DNA of 5,880 bases from Thermodesulfobacteriota bacterium (GTDB taxonomy: Bacteria; Desulfobacterota; DSM-4660; Desulfatiglandales; HGW-15), in contig JALOPA010000158.1 of NCBI GenBank assembly GCA_025454125.1, forward strand, positions 1-5,880. The letters run 5' to 3'. This document shows positions 1 through 5,662 of this stretch, in pieces. A program made the position numbers and the translations under genes. How positions within the stretch are numbered: position 1 is the first letter of the stretch; the number at the start of each line of letters is the position of its first letter. The notes below the pieces were generated by a model. That model ran no database searches. It was not told where the DNA came from and worked only from the letters and a program-made list of their open reading frames with translations.

Positions 1-72
1 CGCGGCACGGACCAGCCTTTTCCTGATCTGGGCCAGATGTCTCAGGAGAGGCGACTTGTCATCGCTCTCCAT
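1..72 (-). CDS. tatC: Sec-independent (twin-arginine) translocase subunit TatC, N-terminal fragment
   Basis: TatC is the polytopic inner-membrane receptor that, with TatB, recognises the twin-arginine signal of folded exported proteins. Only the first 24 residues lie in the window. The gene runs off the left edge. They read M-E-S-D-D-K-S-P-L-L-R-H-L-A-Q-I-R-K-R-L, followed by V-R-A-A. This matches the usual TatC start: an acidic cytoplasmic N-terminus, then an L-x-x-H-L-x-x-[IL]-R-x-R-L motif just before the first membrane helix. The ATG lies inside the end of the preceding tatB-like gene, in another frame, with a 14-nt overlap (59-72). A strong Shine-Dalgarno sequence, GGGGAGG, sits 9 nt upstream and supports this start. 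The overlap implies co-transcription and probable translational coupling with tatB. Family assignment rests on a short fragment plus a very typical neighbour, so it is good but not absolute. Confidence 0.83.
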   Translation of the reverse strand, partial: MESDDKSPLLRHLAQIRKRLVRAA

Positions 73-424
73 CTTTTTTTGCCTCCCCGGAGGGAATCGC
101 GTCCGGTGCCGGAGTCTCAGCCGCCTGGAACGGTTCGGAGTTTGCCGGCGTTTCCTCTTCCTTCTGTTCTTGGGCCTTGAGCGCTTCGGATCCTTCCTGT
201 TCTACCTGTCTTTGAATGCCGCTGATCGAGTCGGCCAGGTCCTGTTTGGCCTCCTTGAAGGTTTCATCCTGCTCCAAGCTTTGCTTCACGTCTTCCGTGG
301 CCTTCTTCAATTCCGCCATGCCTTTCGCTATGCTCTTCGCGAGGTCCGGCAGTTTTTTGGGGCCGAAAACGATGAGAGCGATCACCATGATGACGATCAG
401 CTCCGGCATTCCTATACCAAACAT
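59..424 (-). CDS. tatB: Twin-arginine translocase subunit, TatA/TatB family (TatB-like)
   Basis: This is a single-span inner-membrane component of the Tat system, which exports folded, often cofactor-containing, proteins. It has 121 residues. Residues 1-6 form a short periplasmic start, 7-20 a hydrophobic helix (PELIVIMVIALIVF), 21-22 the G-P hinge, and about 23-55 a Lys/Glu-rich amphipathic helix (KKLPDLAKSIAKGMAEL). The rest is a charged, Glu/Gln/Pro-rich tail likely to be disordered. The acidic residue E8 in the membrane helix, the G-P hinge and the long tail favour TatB over TatA. In this clade the two subfamilies are hard to separate without a tree, so 'tatA/E family' remains possible. 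The ATG is preceded by GAGGAG at a suitable distance. tatC follows with a 14-nt overlap, forming a tatBC-type pair. No clear promoter was identified in the upstream repeat-rich region. Confidence 0.9.
   Translation of the reverse strand: MFGIGMPELIVIMVIALIVFGPKKLPDLAKSIAKGMAELKKATEDVKQSLEQDETFKEAKQDLADSISGIQRQVEQEGSEALKAQEQKEEETPANSEPFQAAETPAPDAIPSGEAKKDGER
82..88 (-). promoter_or_regulatory. Shine-Dalgarno sequence of tatC
   Basis: Read on the minus strand this is GGGGAGG, separated by 9 nt (an A-rich spacer) from the ATG at 72-70. It lies within the 3' part of the tatB-like coding sequence and is the main reason for placing the tatC start inside that gene rather than after its stop. Confidence 0.6.
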
Positions 425-477
425 GATTTCATCTCCTCATAAATCAAGAATACAGAAGACAGGAGACAGCCTAGCCG

Positions 478-497
478 CTGGCCGCCGAGGCGGCCAG
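478..497. repeat. Perfect 8-bp-stem palindrome upstream of tatB
   Basis: CTGGCCGC (478-485) pairs perfectly with GCGGCCAG (490-497) across a 4-nt loop (CGAG). It lies 53 nt upstream of the tatB start. No run of T follows on either strand, so it is not a standard intrinsic terminator. It could be part of the tatB leader RNA, a protein-binding site or another copy of a GC-rich intergenic repeat. Confidence 0.45.
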
Positions 498-545
498 TTT
501 GATCGAAAAAGAAACTTGACGGCTTCGAACAAAGCCCCCGCTGTC

Positions 546-642
546 GTCACTCCCGCGAATGAAGCCTGTCCCCGCGCCGGCGGGGAGCGGGAGTCCAGAG
601 CGCTGAGGAAAGACTGGATTCCCGCCTCCGCGGGAATGGCAC
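546..642. repeat. Compound inverted-repeat element (ATTCCC-N8-GGGAAT type)
   Basis: This is a roughly 97-bp intergenic element of nested palindromes. The right part (618-637) is ATTCCC, 8 nt, then GGGAAT. It forms an 8-bp stem with a 4-nt loop (618-625 with 630-637). The left part has CCCCGC (570-575) pairing with GCGGGG (580-585). The two halves also pair with each other: 587-598 (GCGGGAGTCCAG) against 614-625 (CTGGATTCCCGC), with one mismatch. The ends resemble each other in inverted orientation (GTCACTCCCGCG at 546-557, and the complement of 629-642). Such 'CATTCCCGCG...CGGGAATCCAG' repeats are scattered in multiple copies in many proteobacterial genomes. The 20-bp core has the same pattern as the neisserial dRS3 repeat. 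Translating it gives spurious peptides of the 'SRGGGNPV' kind, and no gene is supported here. Confidence 0.72.
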
Positions 643-787
643 AACAAGAGCCTTGTGACGCCAAAAAGGCTCCAAGTTTCATACAAGTGAACAGAAGACA
701 GCAGGGGAAATTCAAAAACGGAATCACTTCCCTTTCAATCCAACACGCGTCGTCAATAGCTCAATCACGGGCTTGACTGAGGCACCC

Positions 788-821
788 CTTTCGTTTGCCG
801 TCATCTCCCGGCAAACGAAAG
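788..821. repeat. 13-bp perfect inverted repeat downstream of the alr-argS operon (possible terminator)
   Basis: CTTTCGTTTGCCG (788-800) and CGGCAAACGAAAG (809-821) form an uninterrupted 13-bp stem with an 8-nt loop. It lies about 50 nt beyond the stop codon of the last operon gene, the acetyltransferase ending at 871, where a transcription end is expected. On the minus strand the 3' arm is followed by GGGTGCC rather than a U-run, so intrinsic termination in the classical sense is doubtful. It could be a Rho-dependent 3'-end stabiliser or an intergenic palindromic repeat. Confidence 0.5.
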
Positions 822-827
822 AGAGAT

Positions 828-852
828 CCTCTGTGCCCTCTGTGCCTCTGTG
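828..852 (-). repeat. Three tandem CACAGAGG units
   Basis: Read on the minus strand, three copies of CACAGAGG(G) follow one another with periods of 8-9 nt, preceded by TTTCAC. Strings of the type 'CCACAGAGGCACAGAGG' recur as dispersed intergenic sequence in many environmental bacterial genomes (recalled, not searched here). The tandem lies between the acetyltransferase stop (871) and the 13-bp-stem hairpin (788-821), so it would be in the 3' untranslated region of the operon mRNA. Confidence 0.6.
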
Positions 853-870
853 GTGAAAGGCGCTGATTCC

Positions 871-1329
871 TCACAGATCCAGGACCATGGCCGTCTCGTC
901 GCACTCCGGGAACTTGGAGCACTTCAGGCAGTCGGACCACACCTTGTGAGGCAACTGCGATTTCTCTACCGTTTTGAAGCCCATCTTGGCAAAGAACCCT
1001 TCCACATAGGTGAGCACGAACACCCGCCGGATGCCGAAGGTCCTCGCTTCCCCCAGGCAGGCTTCCACCAGCCTGGTGGCATGCTTGTTCCCCTGCTGCC
1101 CCTCCAGGACTGCGAGCGACCGGATCTCGGCCAGGTCCTCCCAGCAAATGCCCAGAGCACAAGTGCCGAGGATCTGCTGCTCTTCGTCCTCGCTCACCAT
1201 CACAAAAAAGTCCCGGAGGTGATCATAGAGCTCGCTCAAGGGTCTTGCCAGCAGCAGCCCCTGATCCCCGTAATGGCTGAGGAGCTTGTGAATCGTTTTG
1301 ACGTCCCCGATAACCGCTTTCCTGATCAT
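871..1329 (-). CDS. argA: GNAT-family N-acetyltransferase, short ArgA-like (probable N-acetylglutamate synthase)
   Basis: The 152-residue product is a single GNAT domain resembling short stand-alone amino-acid N-acetyltransferases (COG1246 type). These make N-acetylglutamate from glutamate and acetyl-CoA in arginine synthesis and lack the kinase-like domain of classical ArgA. Visible features are MIRKAVIGDVKTIHKLL at the N-terminus, C-x-L-x-I-C-W-E-D-L-A-E-I-R-S-L-A-V at about 57-74, the acetyl-CoA loop at about 78-86, F-A-K-M-G-F at 113-118, and the characteristic LPHKVWSDC..C.....CDE tail at 126-145 with Cys134, Cys137 and Cys143. The acetyl-CoA loop reads QQGNKHAT, with Lys82 where many GNATs have Gly. 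The ATG at 1329 follows the SPOR gene stop by 4 nt. A longer in-frame start at 1392 would overlap that gene and add a sequence unlike the family. The recognisable Shine-Dalgarno is weak, so translation probably depends on coupling. Substrate specificity is inferred. Confidence 0.82.
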   Translation of the reverse strand: MIRKAVIGDVKTIHKLLSHYGDQGLLLARPLSELYDHLRDFFVMVSEDEEQQILGTCALGICWEDLAEIRSLAVLEGQQGNKHATRLVEACLGEARTFGIRRVFVLTYVEGFFAKMGFKTVEKSQLPHKVWSDCLKCSKFPECDETAMVLDL

Positions 1330-1333
1330 GATT

Positions 1334-2095
1334 TCACTCGACGTTGACGACCCGCCAGTTCGTTCCCGCTTCCTTGGGGAGGTTCTGGGCATAGCCGTTG
1401 GCTTCTTCTTTGGTCACAAATTTCCCGCATCTCACGCGGTAGTAGGTCTTTCCTTTGACAACCGTCTCCTGGAGATACGCGTCCACACCACGTCCGGAGA
1501 GCTTTCTCACCATGTCCTCCGCCTTGGCTTTATCGTCCAGGGCAGCGATCTGGACGACGTACCGAAAGGGACCGGTGATTTTTTCCGCCGTTTGGACGGG
1601 CTCCGGAGCCGCCTCCTTTGCTTTCTTCTCAGGTCCGGCGTTCTTGGCCGCATCCGATTTCTTCACCGGAGCGTCCTTCTTGGCAATGTCCGCTTTTACC
1701 TCCGCGAGGCTCGTGTCCGCGGGCTTCACAGGCCTTTCGCTTTTCAGCGGCTCAGGGGGCAGTTCCGGAAAGGGCTTCCGCTTGTCCTCCTTCTTGCTCT
1801 CCAGCTTGTCGTAGAATCCCAGCTTGGAATCGATGTCTTCCTTGGACTGGGGTTTTTGATCCGCCCGCTTGTTGCGAGCCACCATCTCCTGAAGCTTGGT
1901 CACCTGCGCTTTGAGGTCGGCGATCGCCGAGTTGGCGGGAAGAAAGCCCCGTCCCACCAGAACGCCCAACACAAAAATCCAGCCCATGACAAAGACGACG
2001 CACACGATCCAGAACACCAGGGACATGGAGGACAGCTCGAACTGGTATTTGCCCCTCTTCGATGGGTTGGTTTTCTTGCTCATCCCTGAACTCAC
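1334..2095 (-). CDS. SPOR-domain, single-pass membrane protein
   Basis: SPOR domains bind glycan strands stripped of stem peptides and usually target proteins to the division septum. Numbered from the internal ATG at 2083 (249 aa), the layout is: a basic cytoplasmic start (1-19), one membrane helix (about 20-47) with GxxxG-type spacing (G40, G44), a short predicted coil (54-70), a long Lys/Pro/Ala/Glu-rich linker (71-170), and a C-terminal SPOR domain (about 172-249) with YVVQIAAL and YYRVRCGKF strands. This is the N-in, C-out architecture of FtsN/DedD-like proteins. I place the start at GTG 2095 (253 aa) because its GTGA overlaps the argS stop by 4 nt and GGAG lies 5 nt upstream. The ATG at 2083 has a poorly spaced ribosome site but is a fair alternative. 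It is third in the alr operon, and the cell-wall context fits alr. The specific cellular role is unknown. Confidence 0.88.
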   Translation of the reverse strand: MSSGMSKKTNPSKRGKYQFELSSMSLVFWIVCVVFVMGWIFVLGVLVGRGFLPANSAIADLKAQVTKLQEMVARNKRADQKPQSKEDIDSKLGFYDKLESKKEDKRKPFPELPPEPLKSERPVKPADTSLAEVKADIAKKDAPVKKSDAAKNAGPEKKAKEAAPEPVQTAEKITGPFRYVVQIAALDDKAKAEDMVRKLSGRGVDAYLQETVVKGKTYYRVRCGKFVTKEEANGYAQNLPKEAGTNWRVVNVE

Positions 2096-3768
2096 ATTCT
2101 CTCCGGCGCGTGAATGCCGAGAAGACGAAGCCCGTTGGCAAGCACGATTCGAAGCCCTTCGATCAGGCACAGCCTGGCCTGGCTCAGGGCCTGGTCCTCG
2201 CCCACCATGCGCTTTTCCGAATCCTTGCTCCCCAGGTTGAAGTACCTGTGAAAGACTGCCGCCAGTTCCGCCAGGTAGTAGGTGAGACGGTGCGGCTCCA
2301 GGGTCAGGCTGATGTCTTCCAGGAGGTTGGGGAAATCGGCCATGAGCCGGATCAGCGCCATCTCCTCCTCCAGGGCAAGCCGGCCCAGAACCGCTTCGGG
2401 CTCCCCCGGCAGGAAAAGGTTTTCCGATGCCGCTTTCCTGAACACGCTGGAGATCCTCGCATGGGCGTACTGGACGTAGTAGACGGGGTTGTCGGCATCC
2501 TGCTTCTTCACCTGATCGATGTCGAAGTCCAGGGGAGAGTCGTGATTCTTGGTGAGAAACACGAACCGCGCCGAATCCACTCCCACTTCATCCACCAGCT
2601 CTTTGAGGGTCACGTACAGCCCCGCCCTCTTGGACATCTTCACCTCTTCGCCGCCCCTCCAGAGCTTGACGAGCTGAAGAAGAAGCACGGAGAGCCAGTC
2701 TTCCGGGATCCCGTTGGTCTTGAGGGCCGCCTTCATCCTCTGGACGTACCCGTGGTGGTCCGCACCCCAGATGTTGATGGCCTTGGTAAAGCCCCTCTTC
2801 CACTTTTCGATGTGATAGGCGATGTCCGGGGCAAAGTAGGTGTACTGGCCGTCACTCTTTTTGATCACCCGGTCCTTGTCGTCCCCAAAGGAGGAGGTTT
2901 TGATCCAGAGGGCTCCGTCCTGCTCATAGAGGTCCCCCTTTGCCCGCAGCGACTCCAGGGTCTTGTCGATGAGCGCGGAAGCATAGAGGTCGCTTTCGCT
3001 CGACCAGACGTCAAATCCCACTCGGAAGTCGGCCAGGTCTCTCTTGATTTCATCGAGCATACGGGCCTTTGCGAATTGAGCGCAGCGGGCTACCGCTTCA
3101 TCGGGACTCAGGGCTCCGAGATCGGCTTCAGCGGAGATCTCCCGGGCCAGGTCCAAGATGTACCCGGCGTGATAACCGTTTTCCGGAAACGGGTAGGCCG
3201 GGTCGGACGTCTGTCTCCAACGGCTGTAAACCGATTCCCCGAGAAGCTGAACCTGAAGGCCGGCGTCATTGATGTAGAACTCGCGCACCACTTCGTGGCC
3301 GGTGAACTCCAGGATCCGGCAGAGCGTGTCGCCCAGGGCCGCTCCCCGGCCGTGTCCCAGGTGCAACGGCCCGGTGGGGTTGGCGCTCACGAACTCCACG
3401 AGGACCCTCTGCCCTGCGCCCAGGGCGCTTCGGCCGTACTCCGGGCCCAGCCGCAGGATGTCGGCCAGGAGCGTGTGCCACTGGTGCGCGGTGACGGTGA
3501 AGTTGATGAAGCCGGGTCCCGCAATGTCCGCCTTTTCGATCAGATGATTTCCGTCGTCCAAATGGTCGACAATCACCGCGGCCAGGTCCCTGGGCCGCTT
3601 TCTCTGAGAGGAGGCCAGCACCAGGGGAAGATTCGTGGCAAAGTGGCCGTGGGCCGGGTTGTTCGGGACTTCAATGACATAGTCGGGCAAAGGAGACTCT
3701 TTGAGTTTCCCGGTCTCGAAGCATTTCTTGAGAGCCCCCTGGAGGAGCCGGTCCAGCTTTCTTTTCAT
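2092..3768 (-). CDS. argS: Arginyl-tRNA synthetase (class I aaRS)
   Basis: The product charges tRNA-Arg with arginine using ATP, in the cytoplasm. It has 558 residues, normal for bacterial ArgS. The order of parts is: N-terminal Add-1 domain (about 1-115, with NPAHGHFATNLP at 38-49), catalytic Rossmann core opening with VEFVSANPTGPLHLGHGRG and the HIGH-equivalent HLGH at 136-139, the FYINDAG motif at 164-170, WGADHHGY at 334-341, the KMSKS-equivalent KMSKR at 377-381, and the DALR anticodon-binding domain (about 430-558) ending in GLRLLGIHAPERM. The ATG at 3768 shares one base with the alr stop (TGATG), and AAGGA lies upstream at good spacing. An in-frame ATG at 3837 would extend 23 residues into alr and is not family-like. 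At its 3' end the stop overlaps the GTG of the SPOR gene. All expected catalytic motifs are present, so it should be functional. Confidence 0.98.
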   Translation of the reverse strand: MKRKLDRLLQGALKKCFETGKLKESPLPDYVIEVPNNPAHGHFATNLPLVLASSQRKRPRDLAAVIVDHLDDGNHLIEKADIAGPGFINFTVTAHQWHTLLADILRLGPEYGRSALGAGQRVLVEFVSANPTGPLHLGHGRGAALGDTLCRILEFTGHEVVREFYINDAGLQVQLLGESVYSRWRQTSDPAYPFPENGYHAGYILDLAREISAEADLGALSPDEAVARCAQFAKARMLDEIKRDLADFRVGFDVWSSESDLYASALIDKTLESLRAKGDLYEQDGALWIKTSSFGDDKDRVIKKSDGQYTYFAPDIAYHIEKWKRGFTKAINIWGADHHGYVQRMKAALKTNGIPEDWLSVLLLQLVKLWRGGEEVKMSKRAGLYVTLKELVDEVGVDSARFVFLTKNHDSPLDFDIDQVKKQDADNPVYYVQYAHARISSVFRKAASENLFLPGEPEAVLGRLALEEEMALIRLMADFPNLLEDISLTLEPHRLTYYLAELAAVFHRYFNLGSKDSEKRMVGEDQALSQARLCLIEGLRIVLANGLRLLGIHAPERM

Positions 3769-4874
3769 CAAACGTATTCCTTCGGATTTCGCTGACCCAC
3801 TGAACACAGGATGTCGTAGGAAATCGTGCCTGCCCACGAGGACAGGTCATCCGCGGTGATCTTCTCTCCGTCCTGAGTCCCGAGAAAAACCGCTTCTTCA
3901 CCTGAGCTCACGTCCTTCAGGCCCGTCACATCCACCATGGTCATGTTCATGCACACCCTGCCGGTGATCGGGACTTTTTTGCCCCGGATTAACACCTTTC
4001 CTCTATTGGACAAACTTCTGAACAGCCCCTCCCCGTAGCCCGCCGAGAGAACCGCAATCCTTCTTGGCCCCTGGGTGCAGTAGGTCCGGCTGTAGCTCAC
4101 CGGCGTGTTGTCCGGAAAATCTCGCACCTGGATCACCTCTGCGGCGAAGCGCATGACCGGCTTGAGCGCCACCGGGGCATTGAAGTCAGGGGACGGGAGC
4201 CCTCCGTAGAGCATGATGCCCGGTCTCACCATGTCAAAATGAGCGCTCTTGAACTTCATCAGTCCTGCGCTGTTCGCCAGATTGTTAAGCGGCAGATCCA
4301 ACCCCATGGCGCGACCGATTTCGATCGCTCTTGCGAAGCCTCGGATCTGGTTTTCCGTAAACCCGGGATCTGCTTCGTCCGCAGAAGAAAGATGAGAGGT
4401 CAACCCCTCCATTCGGATCTCCTTGAAGCGTCTCACCTGATTCAGGAAGGACGCCAACTCTGAACCGACCAGCCCGAGCCGGCCCATGCCCGTGTCCACC
4501 TTGACGTAGGCGCTCACACGGGTCTTCTTTCTTGCGCTCTCCGCGGCCAGGACTTCTGCCACAGCCGGATCGAAGAGGGTCGGAATCAGCCCGTGAGAAA
4601 CCACGGCTTCCGCTTCTTCTCTTGTCCGAATTCCACAGAGAATCACGATGGGGAGAGAAATCCCCCGGTTCCTGAGCTCCATGGCTTCGTGAAAATGGGC
4701 GACTCCCAGGCAGTGAGCCCTGCTGTTCTCCAGGGCCTTGGCCGCTGCGACGAGACCATGCCCGTAGGCGTCCGTCTTGACCACGGCCATGACCTTGGTT
4801 TTTTCGCCCACAATCGCTTTAACCTGGTTTAGATTATGGATCAGAGCGGAAAGATCGATTGCGAGATGGTTCAT
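3768..4874 (-). CDS. alr: Alanine racemase (PLP-dependent)
   Basis: The enzyme interconverts L- and D-alanine in the cytoplasm, supplying D-alanine for peptidoglycan. Its 368 residues are a full-length family size. The N-terminal TIM barrel carries the PLP lysine K33 in VVKTDAYGHG. The K125-VDTGMG-R132 segment provides the substrate-carboxylate Arg and the Lys at the position carbamylated in the Geobacillus enzyme. H161 is in GLTSHLSSAD, and R217 (MVRPGIMLYGG) contacts the PLP ring nitrogen. The C-terminal beta domain has the catalytic tyrosine Y280 in SAGYGEG, GRVCMNMTMVDVT (306-318) and the ISYDILCSVGQR end. The common CMD triplet reads CMN at 308-310. The ATG at 4874 is preceded by AGGA and a closer AAGGGA. 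It is first in the operon, read away from queA, and its stop overlaps argS by one base. Whether it serves biosynthesis or catabolism cannot be read from sequence, but a single housekeeping role is likely. Confidence 0.97.
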   Translation of the reverse strand: MNHLAIDLSALIHNLNQVKAIVGEKTKVMAVVKTDAYGHGLVAAAKALENSRAHCLGVAHFHEAMELRNRGISLPIVILCGIRTREEAEAVVSHGLIPTLFDPAVAEVLAAESARKKTRVSAYVKVDTGMGRLGLVGSELASFLNQVRRFKEIRMEGLTSHLSSADEADPGFTENQIRGFARAIEIGRAMGLDLPLNNLANSAGLMKFKSAHFDMVRPGIMLYGGLPSPDFNAPVALKPVMRFAAEVIQVRDFPDNTPVSYSRTYCTQGPRRIAVLSAGYGEGLFRSLSNRGKVLIRGKKVPITGRVCMNMTMVDVTGLKDVSSGEEAVFLGTQDGEKITADDLSSWAGTISYDILCSVGQRNPKEYV

Positions 4875-4916
4875 TCCCTTGAAGTTCCTGTGACACCAAA
4901 AATCGTCAAAATCTAG

Positions 4917-4944
4917 CTTTTATCAAAGCATATAGCAAGGCAAA
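4917..4944 (-). promoter_or_regulatory. Possible promoter of the alr-argS operon
   Basis: On the minus strand a TTTGCC (4944-4939) is separated by 16 nt from TAAAAG (4922-4917), about 43 nt upstream of the alr start. Neither hexamer is a strong match, and other pairings in this AT-rich stretch are possible, for example TTGCTA with TAGATT at 17 nt. A direct repeat GCAAAAAC lies at 4940-4947 and 4955-4962 and could be an operator half-site pair. No regulator is identified. Confidence 0.25.
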
Positions 4945-4964
4945 AACTGGCGCAGCAAAAACCT

Positions 4965-4991
4965 TTGACATTGCGGACGGTATCCTATAGG
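4965..4991 (+). promoter_or_regulatory. Probable sigma70-type promoter of queA
   Basis: A perfect -35 hexamer TTGACA (4965-4970) is followed after 15 nt by TATAGG (4986-4991), which matches four of six -10 positions. The spacer is 2 nt shorter than optimal. Transcription would start near 4998 and leave a leader of about 20 nt before the ATG at 5017. That is too short for a preQ1 riboswitch, and I see no such motif. Confidence 0.45.
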
Positions 4992-5016
4992 CATGATTTT
5001 TTGGTGATCTGTATTG

Positions 5017-5662
5017 ATGTTCGACATTGAAGACTACGATTACGATCTGCCTGAGGAACTGATCGCCCAGGTTCCTGCCCCGGAGCGGGATCAGTCCCGT
5101 CTCATGGTTGTGGACCGTTCATCCGCCTCTGTGGCCCACCGACACTTCACCGATCTCCCTGAGATGCTCCTGCCCGGGGACCTCCTGGTGGTCAACAACA
5201 CGAGGGTGGTTCCGGCCAGGCTCTTCGGTCGGAAAGAAAGCGGCGGCCGCACCGAAATACTGGTTCTGGAGCACGCGGACGGAGAAGCGGTCAAACCCGA
5301 TGCCCGCTGGTGCCTTCTCAGGTCTTCCAAGCGGCCCAAAAAGGGAAGCCGGCTGTTCTTTGATGAAGATCTCTCGGGGGTTGTGGAAGATCTGGGCGAG
5401 GACGGTTTGATTCAAATCGCCTTCCGGGGGCCTCGGTCCGTCGATGCCGTCCTTGAAAACAAGGGGATGATGCCGCTTCCTCCCTACATCAGGCGAAAGG
5501 AAAGGGACCGGCTCAGCCCAATGGACCGGGAACGATACCAGACCGTGTTTGCCGAGAAGAAAGGCGCAGTGGCCGCTCCCACAGCCAGTCTTCATTTCAC
5601 GGATGGTTTGCTGGCCAAGCTGGAACACAAAGGCGTCTCCGTGGTCCACGTGACCCTGCACG
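5017..5662 (+). pseudogene. queA: S-adenosylmethionine:tRNA ribosyltransferase-isomerase QueA, N-terminal 215 residues (truncated at a junction)
   Basis: QueA transfers and isomerises the ribosyl part of S-adenosylmethionine onto preQ1-tRNA, giving epoxyqueuosine at tRNA position 34. The reading frame starts MFDIEDYDYDLPEELIAQ. It carries the family signposts QVPAPERDQSRL (18-29), DLLVVNNTRVVPARL (55-69), MPLPPYIRR (152-160), DRERYQTVFA (170-179), GAVAAPTASLHF (183-194; PTAG is usual, here PTAS) and VVHVTLH (209-215). Family members then continue VGLGTFxPV and reach about 345 residues. Here the sequence changes abruptly to codons antisense to riboflavin synthase. The frame happens to stay open to the window end, but nothing after residue 215 resembles QueA. 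GGTGA lies 9 nt before the ATG, and a promoter is upstream. The gene as assembled cannot encode a complete enzyme. Whether it is a true pseudogene or an assembly artefact is open. Confidence 0.9.

Larger units (their letters stand above)
452..701. repeat. 11-bp direct repeat ACAGAAGACAG at both edges of the repeat-rich gap
   Basis: The sequence ACAGAAGACAG occurs at 452-462 and again at 691-701 in the same orientation, followed by GAGACAG in the first copy and CAGGGG in the second. The copies bracket the compound inverted repeat at 546-642. They may be target-site-like scars of an insertion or merely low-complexity purine-rich sequence. At 11 bp, with different flanks, the second reading is at least as likely. 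Confidence 0.3.
425..870. other. Gene-free, repeat-rich intergenic region
   Basis: No open frame in these 446 bases has a convincing protein family, start site or codon pattern. The short frames that exist translate the inverted repeats. Besides the repeats listed separately, a 7-bp stem occurs at 648-654 with 666-672 (GAGCCTT/AAGGCTC). The region separates the end of the alr-argS operon from tatB, which is on the same strand. It must contain the tatB promoter unless tatB is read through from upstream. I could not identify a promoter with good -35 and -10 elements. Confidence 0.6.

Noticed and set aside
478..497. Palindrome as an intrinsic terminator
   Set aside because: It has a strong stem but no T-run on either side, and it lies upstream of tatB, where a terminator for the distant operon is not needed.
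437..727. Minus-strand frames of 71-96 codons upstream of tatB
   Set aside because: They contain the 'SRGGGNPVF' type peptide, a known sign of translated ATTCCCGC repeats rather than of a gene.
216..776. Plus-strand frame of 186 codons covering the intergenic repeats
   Set aside because: It begins antisense to tatB and then translates the inverted-repeat element. No ribosome site or family match is visible.
1298..2089. Plus-strand open frame of 263 codons opposite the SPOR gene
   Set aside because: It is antisense to a gene with a clear membrane helix and SPOR domain. The product is low-complexity and has no supported start.
2062..3795. Plus-strand open frame of 577 codons opposite argS
   Set aside because: It is the antisense shadow of a well-supported argS. 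It has no family resemblance and arises from GC-rich codon structure.
3769..3837. Upstream in-frame start for argS (23 extra residues)
   Set aside because: It lies fully inside alr, lacks a ribosome site as good as the AAGGA before 3768, and adds residues that do not fit the ArgS N-terminus.
4992..5016. preQ1 riboswitch in front of queA
   Set aside because: The leader from the likely start point is only about 20 nt, and no preQ1 aptamer-like hairpin with an A-rich tail is present.
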